Below are positions 58,545 to 64,000 of a stretch of 64,000 nucleotides of DNA, piece after piece. The notes below the pieces were generated by a model that did not search any database, had not been told where the DNA came from, and saw only the letters and a program-made list of their open reading frames with translations. Source of the DNA: JAWVFM01 sp963739355 (lineage in GTDB: Bacteria > Actinomycetota > Thermoleophilia > Solirubrobacterales > 70-9); contig CAVUAD010000001.1 of assembly GCA_963739355.1 (NCBI GenBank), positions 186,001 to 250,000 of the forward strand, read 5' to 3'. Position numbers and translations under genes: made by a program. The stretch's first letter is position 1. Each line of letters opens with the position of its first letter.

Positions 58545-60058
58545 GCGCCCGGCCGGGAGTCGTCTACCTCGTGGGTTCCGGGCCCGGCGATCCGGGTCTC
58601 ATGACCGTGCGCGCGAAGGAGCTGCTGGCAAGCGCCGACGTCGTCGCCCACGACCGGCTGACGCCGCCGGGGTTCCTCGCCGGCGTGAGGGAGGACGCCA
58701 CCGTCATCGACGTCGGCAAGCCCGCGGGGCACGCCGGCCTGGACGCGACCGCCGCGCAGCGGAGCATCGAGGAGATCCTCGTCGAGCACGCGAAGGCGGG
58801 GCGCAGCGTCGTCCGCCTGAAGGGCGGCGACCCGTTCGTCTTCGGGCGCGGCGGCGAGGAGGCGGAGGCGCTGGTGGGCGCCGGCGTGCCCTTCGAGATC
58901 GTCCCGGGAGTGACGGCCGGCGTCGCGGTGCCCGCCTACGCCGGCATTCCGGTGACGCATCGCGAGGACTCCTCCGCGGTCGCCTTCGTGACGGGGCACG
59001 AGGACCCGGCGAAGGACGACTCGGCGCTCGACTGGGACGCGCTGGCCCGCTTCCCGGGGACCCTCGTCCTGTACATGGGCGTCCGGAACCTGGAGGCGAT
59101 CGCGGCGCGCCTCGTCGCAGCCGGCAGGGACGCGGCGGAACCCGCGACCGTGATCCAGAACGGCACCCTCGCAGCGCAGCGCAGCGTGGTCGCGTCGCTC
59201 GGCGAGCTCGCCGCCGCGGCCGAGGCCGCCGGCATCAGGGCCCCGGCGATCGTCCTCGTCGGGAACGTGGCCCGGCACGGCGAGACGCTCGCCTGGCTCG
59301 AGGCGCGTCCCCTCCACGGGAGATCGGTGGTCGTGACCCGGGCCCGCGCGCAGGCCGGCGAGCTCTCCGCGCGGCTGACCGAGCTCGGCGCCGAGGTGAT
59401 CGAGCTGCCCGTGATCCGGATCGTTCCCAGGCTCGACACGCCCGAGGTCGCCGACGCTCTCGCGTCCCTGCACGCCTACGCGCTGGTGTGCTTCACCAGC
59501 GTCAACTCGGTCGAGCTCCTGTTCGAGGCGATGGAGGCGCGGGGCCTCGACGCGCGAGCGCTCGCCGCCGCCACGGTGGCCGCCGTCGGGAAGGCCACGG
59601 CCCGGGCACTTCGCGGGCGTGGCGTTCTTGCCGACATCGTTGCCGAGCGGGCCGTGGCTGAGGGCCTCATCGAGGCGCTCGAGGGGCTCGACCTGGCGGG
59701 GAAGCCGGCGCTTCTCCCGCGCGCCGCCACGGCGCGCGGCGAGCTGCCGGACGCCCTGCGCGCCCGCGGCGCCGAGCTCGACGTCGTGGCTCTCTACGAG
59801 AACGTCGCCGAGGAGGTCTCCGTGGGGGACGCCGCCGCGGTTGCGGGCGCGGACTACGTCACCTTCACCTCCTCCTCGACCGTGACCAACCTCGTCGAGG
59901 CACTCGGCGAGCGCTTCCCGGCGACGGCGCGGTTGATCTCGATCGGGCCGATCACCAGCGCGACCGCGAGGGAGGCGGGTCTCGAGGTGCACGTGGAGGC
60001 GACCCGCCACGACATCGGAGGCCTGGTGGAGGCGCTCCTCGCGGACGCCGCACGCTGA
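58541..60058 (+). CDS. cobA-hemD: Fused uroporphyrinogen-III C-methyltransferase and uroporphyrinogen-III synthase
   Basis: This 505-residue bifunctional protein joins an N-terminal SUMT domain (about 1-250) to a C-terminal uroporphyrinogen-III synthase (about 258-505). SUMT motifs are VYLVGSGPGDPGLMTVRA, VVRLKGGDPFVFGRGGEE and VTHREDSS. The HemD part begins GRSVVVTRARAQAGELSARL and has FTSVNSVELLF and VTFTSSSTVTNLV. It sits at the branch between heme and siroheme/cobalamin. This fusion is known in several actinobacteria and firmicutes. Confidence 0.94.
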   Translation: MSARPGVVYLVGSGPGDPGLMTVRAKELLASADVVAHDRLTPPGFLAGVREDATVIDVGKPAGHAGLDATAAQRSIEEILVEHAKAGRSVVRLKGGDPFVFGRGGEEAEALVGAGVPFEIVPGVTAGVAVPAYAGIPVTHREDSSAVAFVTGHEDPAKDDSALDWDALARFPGTLVLYMGVRNLEAIAARLVAAGRDAAEPATVIQNGTLAAQRSVVASLGELAAAAEAAGIRAPAIVLVGNVARHGETLAWLEARPLHGRSVVVTRARAQAGELSARLTELGAEVIELPVIRIVPRLDTPEVADALASLHAYALVCFTSVNSVELLFEAMEARGLDARALAAATVAAVGKATARALRGRGVLADIVAERAVAEGLIEALEGLDLAGKPALLPRAATARGELPDALRARGAELDVVALYENVAEEVSVGDAAAVAGADYVTFTSSSTVTNLVEALGERFPATARLISIGPITSATAREAGLEVHVEATRHDIGGLVEALLADAAR

Positions 60059-60067
60059 CGCTCGCCG

Positions 60068-60079
60068 TAGGCTTGCGCG
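60068..60079 (+). promoter_or_regulatory. -10 element of the SAM hydrolase-like gene
   Basis: TAGGCT (60068-60073) ends six bases before the GTG start at 60080, with no ribosome-binding site. It suggests that this gene and birA have their own leaderless transcript despite following the heme operon closely. Confidence 0.5.
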
Positions 60080-60886
60080 GTGGCCCGGCCGATCACCTTC
60101 CTCTCCGACTACGGCCAAGACGACTCGTTCGCCGGGGTCTGCAGGGCGGTCATCGCCGGAATCGCGCCCGACGCGAGCGTCATCGACCTCACGCACGGCA
60201 TCGCGCCCCAGGCCGTTCGCCAGGGAGCGCTCGTGCTCGCCGGAGCGCTGCCGTTCGCCCCGGCCGGGGTGCACCTCGCGGTGGTCGATCCGGGTGTGGG
60301 CACCGAGCGGCGCGCCATCGCCGTGGAGACGAGCGACGGGCGGCTGCTGGTCGGCCCGGACAACGGGCTGCTCTCACCCGCGATGGAGCGCTTCGGGGGC
60401 GCCGCGGCCGCCGTCGAGATCTCCAAGTCTCCGCTGCGCCTCGAGCCGGTCTCGGCGACGTTCCATGGCCGCGACGTCTTCGCCCCCGTGGCCGCTCACC
60501 TCGCCAACGGCGTGGCCCTGGCGGATGCCGGCGAGCCCGTTGACCCCGCCGGGATCGTCGGCCTCGTCCTGCCGACGGCCACGGTCGAGGACGGCCGCGT
60601 CGTCTCCCACGTCCTCTACGCGGACCGGTTCGGCAACCTCGGGATCGATCTCGCCCCCGATGACCTGCCGGCCGCCGGCCTGGAGCCGGGGGCGGGGTTC
60701 ACGGCCATCGCCGGTGCCGTGGAGCGCGCCGGAACCGTCGCGCGCACCTTCGGCGACGTGGCGCCGGGCCAGCTCATCCTCTACCGCAACGCGATCGACG
60801 CGATGACGCTGGCCGTCAACCGCGGGAGCGCGGCGGCCGAGCTGAACCTCGCGCCGGAGGACCAGGTCCTCCTCGTCCCGGCATGA
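60080..60886 (+). CDS. SAM hydroxide adenosyltransferase (DUF62) family protein
   Basis: This 268-residue protein has ITFLSDYGQDDSFAGVCRAVI at the start and VIDLTHGIAPQAVRQGALVL, VVDPGVGTERRAIAVE and LVGPDNGLLSPA motifs. These belong to the DUF62 family that hydrolyses S-adenosylmethionine to adenosine and methionine and is related to fluorinase. It overlaps birA by four bases. The physiological role is unclear; it may adjust SAM near a SAM-consuming uroporphyrinogen methylase, but that is speculation. Confidence 0.88.
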   Translation: MARPITFLSDYGQDDSFAGVCRAVIAGIAPDASVIDLTHGIAPQAVRQGALVLAGALPFAPAGVHLAVVDPGVGTERRAIAVETSDGRLLVGPDNGLLSPAMERFGGAAAAVEISKSPLRLEPVSATFHGRDVFAPVAAHLANGVALADAGEPVDPAGIVGLVLPTATVEDGRVVSHVLYADRFGNLGIDLAPDDLPAAGLEPGAGFTAIAGAVERAGTVARTFGDVAPGQLILYRNAIDAMTLAVNRGSAAAELNLAPEDQVLLVPA

Positions 60887-61581
60887 GCCCTGGGTTCGGC
60901 GCGCCGCGCCTGCACCTGCGGGTCACGAGCTCCACGAACGACAGGGCTCGCGAGCTCGTGGAGGCGGGAGCGCCCACGGGCACGGTCGTCACCGCCGCCG
61001 AGCAGACCGCCGGCAGGGGCCGCACCGGCCGGCGCTGGAGCGCGCCCGCCGGAGCCGCGCTGCTCACGACCGCCGTGCTGCGCCCGCTCGGCGCCGAGCA
61101 CCGGCTCCTGCCGCTCGCGGTCCCGCTCGCCGTCTGCGAGGCGGTCGAGTCGGTTGCGCCCGTCGCGTGTGCCGTGAAGTGGCCGAACGACGTCTGGATC
61201 GAGGAACGCAAGGTCAGCGGCGTCCTGATCGAGGCGCGGCCGCCCGAGTGGGCCCTGATCGGCGTCGGCGTCAACCTCGCGATCCCCGACGACGCGTATC
61301 CGGACGACCTGCGCTGGCCCGCGACCTCGGTCGGGAACGGGGTCGGCGCGGAGGCGATGCTCGCCGCTCTCTGCGAAGCCCTGTCGCGCTGGGTGGAGGC
61401 GCCGCCGGCCGGCGTCCTGGCCGAGTTTCGCGCTCGTGACGCGCTGCGCGGCCGCGAGATCGCCTGGGACGGGGGCGAGGGCACGGCCATGGGCATCGAC
61501 GACGACGGCGACCTGGTGGTCGAGTCGGCCGGCGGGCGCGTCACCCTCGGCGCCGGGGAGGTATCGCTTCGCGTGGGGTGA
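60883..61581 (+). CDS. birA: Biotin-[acetyl-CoA-carboxylase] ligase
   Basis: This 232-residue enzyme activates biotin with ATP and attaches it to biotin-carrier proteins. It has TSSTNDRARELVEAG, the AEQTAGRGRTGRRW biotinyl-AMP loop and VKWPNDVWIEERKVSGVLIEA. The N-terminal DNA-binding domain of E. coli BirA is absent, so it is a ligase only. It converges on the glycosyltransferase with three bases between stops. Confidence 0.94.
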   Translation: MSPGFGAPRLHLRVTSSTNDRARELVEAGAPTGTVVTAAEQTAGRGRTGRRWSAPAGAALLTTAVLRPLGAEHRLLPLAVPLAVCEAVESVAPVACAVKWPNDVWIEERKVSGVLIEARPPEWALIGVGVNLAIPDDAYPDDLRWPATSVGNGVGAEAMLAALCEALSRWVEAPPAGVLAEFRARDALRGREIAWDGGEGTAMGIDDDGDLVVESAGGRVTLGAGEVSLRVG

Positions 61582-61584
61582 ACG

Positions 61585-62724
61585 TCAGCGGCTGACGGCT
61601 CTCGCGGCTTCGGCCTGGGGCTTGGGGGTCACGGATTCGGGGGTCCCGGACCCCCGCTTCGGGCCGAACACCCAGAGACGCAGCGCCGCGAACCGCAGCA
61701 CGGTCCCGAGCACGTTCGCCGCGCACAGCGCCAGCAGCTCGACCACGGCGGGCGCCCCGGGCGCGATCAGGTCCAGCAGGGCGAGCGTGCCTGTTGTCAG
61801 CGCGAGGCAGACGGCGAAGACCGCAAGCCCCTGGGCGTGGTGGCGCACGGCGTCGCGCCTGCCCCTGCGCCCGAACGTGAGGCGCCGGTTGGCGGCGTTG
61901 TTGGCGATCGCGCTGAGCCCCAGGGCGAGCGCGTTGGCCGACCACGGCCCCATGACGCCACGCAGCGCCAGGTACAGGAGGGCGTAGAGAACCGTGCTCG
62001 CCGCACCGACGCCGGCGAATCGAGCGAGCTGGCTCGTGGGCCCGAGCGGCTCGAGTACCGAGGCGCCGCGGGACTCGGAGCTCTCGAGCCGGCCGACTGG
62101 GACCTCGTGAACGCGCAGCCCGTTGCGCTGCGCCAGCATCAGGAGCTCGGTGTCGAAGAACCAGCCGTGATCCTCGACGCCGGCAAGCAGCTCGTTCACG
62201 ACCTCGGCCCGCCCGGCCTTCAACCCGCACTGGGCGTCCGTGAAGCGGCTTCGGAACACCGCGCGAAGGATCCGGTTGTAGCCGCGCGAGATCTGCTCGC
62301 GGCCCGTGTCGCGCTGTCCTCGCGACCCCGGGGCAAGCCGCGTCCCGATCGCCAGGTCGCTGTGGCCGGAGATGAGCGGCGCGACGAGCGCGAGAAGGGC
62401 CTCGGGCCCGGGGGAGAGGCCGACGTCCATGTAGGCGAGCACGTCGGCGTCGCTCGCCGACCAGACGCGGCGGAGAGCCCGTCCGCGGCCCTTCTCCTCG
62501 AGATGCATGGCCCGCACCCCGTCGAGGCGGCGCTCCAGCTCGCGGGCGGCCACGAGAGTCCCGTCGGAGCCGCCGTTGTCCGCGATCGTGATGCGGGAGG
62601 CGAACGGAAGGTTGCGCAGGTGATCGTGCAACCGGGTGACGGTCTCCGTGAGGGCCCGCTCCTCGTTGTGCACGGGCACGACGATCTCGACGAGGGGCCG
62701 GCGGGGCGTGATGGGGTCGGACAC
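61585..62724 (-). CDS. GT2 glycosyltransferase fused to a GtrA-type membrane domain
   Basis: This 379-residue protein has a DPM-like catalytic part (about 1-235: VEIVVPVHNEERALTETV, IADNGGSDGTLVAA, LAYMDVGLSPGPEAL, and TDAQCGLKAGRAEVV). A four-span GtrA domain follows (about 240-350: LARFAGVGAASTVLYALLYL, IANNAANRRLTFG). Such fusions make polyprenyl-linked sugars and move them across the membrane. In the catalytic part the usual acidic D-x-D is D-V-G. The GTG start has no Shine-Dalgarno sequence. Confidence 0.88.
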   Translation of the reverse strand: MSDPITPRRPLVEIVVPVHNEERALTETVTRLHDHLRNLPFASRITIADNGGSDGTLVAARELERRLDGVRAMHLEEKGRGRALRRVWSASDADVLAYMDVGLSPGPEALLALVAPLISGHSDLAIGTRLAPGSRGQRDTGREQISRGYNRILRAVFRSRFTDAQCGLKAGRAEVVNELLAGVEDHGWFFDTELLMLAQRNGLRVHEVPVGRLESSESRGASVLEPLGPTSQLARFAGVGAASTVLYALLYLALRGVMGPWSANALALGLSAIANNAANRRLTFGRRGRRDAVRHHAQGLAVFAVCLALTTGTLALLDLIAPGAPAVVELLALCAANVLGTVLRFAALRLWVFGPKRGSGTPESVTPKPQAEAARAVSR

Positions 62725-62778
62725 GGGAGCTACTTCAGCACGCGGCGCCGGGACGCGCCCAGCGCCTGGAGCGCGCGG

Positions 62779-63111
62779 CTACCCGCGGGCCGCGCGGATG
62801 GCCCTGATCGCTGCCAGCGCCACCCACAGGGCGGTGACCAGGAAGTACGTGGCGTCGAACGTCCGGTGCCAGCGCACCGCGCCGTCGCGAATCTCGATTG
62901 CGCCCGATGGCCAGGCCATCAGGCCGTAACCGCCGCCAAACGCCGCCGCCTGCTCGCCGTCGGGGGAGGCGTCGTTGCCGCCGAGCCCGCCGCCGCCGAG
63001 CACGGTCGCCGCCGGGATGACGGTGACGCCGTCGCGCTCGACAGGCTCGCCGTAGACGGTCCCGGCGCTCAGGGCCTTTCGGAGCGTCTTGAACGCGCGT
63101 TGCGGGTCCAC
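62779..63111 (-). CDS. GerW/YtfJ-like protein with C-terminal membrane anchor
   Basis: This 110-residue protein has the GerW family core AGTVYGEPVERDGVTVIPAATVLGGGGLGG. A C-terminal span follows (TYFLVTALWVALAAIRAIRAARG). In Bacillus GerW is a sporulation protein, but the family is widespread in non-sporulating actinobacteria. The GTG start is the only plausible one. It reads in the same direction as the partial gene upstream. Confidence 0.75.
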   Translation of the reverse strand: MDPQRAFKTLRKALSAGTVYGEPVERDGVTVIPAATVLGGGGLGGNDASPDGEQAAAFGGGYGLMAWPSGAIEIRDGAVRWHRTFDATYFLVTALWVALAAIRAIRAARG

Positions 63112-63181
63112 GCCATCCGGGTTTCGGGCCGCAGGCCGGTCCTCCTGCCGGTGGCCGATTCCCGGCGTCGACAGCCCGCGC

Positions 63182-64000
63182 TCAGGCGGCGTGGTCGCTG
63201 TCGCCCTTGGCGCCGGCTGGCTTGCTGCTCTCGGCCGGCTCCTCGGGCTGGAGCCGCTCGCGCTCGCGCTCGGCGGGCTCTGAGTCCTCGCCGTCGCCCT
63301 TGCCGCGGCGCCGGCGGCGCTTGCCGCCGGACTTCGGGAAGTTGCGAAGGAGCTCCCTGGCGACCGCGGACGGCTTGCGGGCCATCCGCATGCGGGCCCC
63401 GCGCAGGACCTCCTCGGCCTCCGGCGTGTGCGCCACGGCGGCGGCGAGCAGCGAGATCGCCAGCCGGCGGTCTTGCTGGCGGGCCGCGCTGACGAGCCGG
63501 CGGGCGTTGCGCCCGTGCGCGCGGCCGGAGGAGTTGACGAACAGCCCGAGCAGGCGTTTGGTCTCGGGCCAGCGCTGGACCGCGTACTGCTCGTGGAGCT
63601 CGCGGGTGACGGCGGCGAGACGCCACACCCAGGCCTGCGCCTGGTCGCGGCGGCCGATGCGCCGCTCGGCCAGCGCCTGAAGCAGCACCTTGGCGCCGGA
63701 GCGCCGCTCGTCGCGCGACCAGGTCGCGACCACGTCGACGCAGTCGTCGAAGGGCTCGGCCTCGCGCATGGCGGCGATCTCGCCGAGCGCCTTCAGCCGC
63801 AGCTGGTGGTTGCGGTTGCGCTGGACGCAGGTCACGAGGAAGCGCCGGCGGAGCTCCCGCGCCTCGTCGTGCTGGATCATCGCCTTGGCGCGCCGCCAGT
63901 TGCTTGCGGTTACGCGGGCCCCGGCGAGTGCGGCCCAGGCGTGCTGCTCGGAGTAGTTCAGGTTCTCGACGGCGATCCGCCAGAGCTCGCGCTCGAGCAC
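63182..64000 (-). CDS. Helical, highly charged protein of unknown function (partial at window edge)
   Basis: The frame runs off the right edge, so the N-terminus may be missing. The visible 272 residues are mostly alpha-helical with many Arg, His and Trp (ERELWRIAVENLNYSEQHAWAAL, LVTCVQRNRNHQLRLKALGE), which resembles helical-repeat proteins. A Lys/Arg/Glu-rich unstructured tail (KRRRRRGKGDGEDSEPAERERERLQ) follows. I do not recognise a family. Confidence 0.6.
   Translation of the reverse strand: MLERELWRIAVENLNYSEQHAWAALAGARVTASNWRRAKAMIQHDEARELRRRFLVTCVQRNRNHQLRLKALGEIAAMREAEPFDDCVDVVATWSRDERRSGAKVLLQALAERRIGRRDQAQAWVWRLAAVTRELHEQYAVQRWPETKRLLGLFVNSSGRAHGRNARRLVSAARQQDRRLAISLLAAAVAHTPEAEEVLRGARMRMARKPSAVARELLRNFPKSGGKRRRRRGKGDGEDSEPAERERERLQPEEPAESSKPAGAKGDSDHAA

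Overview
The window is high-GC, gene-dense chromosomal DNA with many GTG and TTG starts, 4-bp gene overlaps and an actinobacterial gene repertoire: a CIRCE-controlled groESL, a 7Fe ferredoxin, a DUF2342 (F420-associated) zincin, PAC2, a polyprenol-phosphate mannose synthase and an AddB/AdnA-like helicase-nuclease. I infer a deep-branching actinobacterium, plausibly Thermoleophilia (Solirubrobacterales/Gaiellales type). That placement is an inference from gene content, not a measured result. I see no rRNA, tRNA, CRISPR array, insertion sequence or prophage, and the window reads as ordinary core chromosome.

Layout. 1-7.5 kb: an SRPBCC protein, groES-groEL, two related secreted Cys-motif proteins, an NAD(P)-binding protein, ferredoxin, an Mrp-type P-loop ATPase and a basic coiled-coil protein. 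7.6-20.9 kb: a DUF2342 zincin with an inositol-phosphatase family enzyme, a large UvrD/RecB-type helicase-nuclease, PAC2, a YhaM-type HD exonuclease, arylamine N-acetyltransferase, two half-size TauE/SafE genes, trehalose phosphatase, PolX, a cupin, polyprenol-phosphate mannose synthase and thioredoxin. 21-30.9 kb: tandem secreted beta-propellers behind ileS, divergent fumC, then a membrane/ApbE/heme-membrane/MsrA redox group. 30.9-43.8 kb: secreted hydrolase, creatininase-like enzyme, VOC proteins, semialdehyde dehydrogenase, SpoIID-like protein, YchF, PAP2, a frameshifted membrane-protein gene, a BtrH-like protein, TatA and methylmalonyl-CoA epimerase. 43.8-53.9 kb: a short FtsH, DUF1385, M20 peptidase, RarA, a MarR/VOC divergent pair, an RTX-type protein, an aldehyde dehydrogenase and a methyltransferase. 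53.9-61.6 kb: a tightly overlapped ccmA-ccmB-ccmC-ccmD-hemA-hemC-cobA/hemD series that couples heme synthesis to cytochrome c maturation, followed by a SAM hydrolase-like gene and birA. 61.6-64 kb: a glycosyltransferase-GtrA fusion, a GerW-like protein and a partial helical protein.

The most striking feature is transcription and translation architecture rather than a gene cluster. At least twelve genes have a -10-like hexamer ending only 6-8 nt before the start codon and no Shine-Dalgarno sequence, which predicts leaderless mRNAs. Several divergent pairs are only 17-57 nt apart with back-to-back -10 elements, including a perfect 16-bp palindrome between ileS and fumC. Two genes with this promoter geometry (the inositol-phosphatase family gene and the PAC2 gene) have no ATG, GTG or TTG upstream of their conserved N-terminal motifs. 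In both, the codon exactly 6 nt after the -10 is ATC, followed by an Ala codon, which suggests initiation at AUC. A second novelty candidate is a modular hairpin repeat found behind both groEL and thioredoxin.
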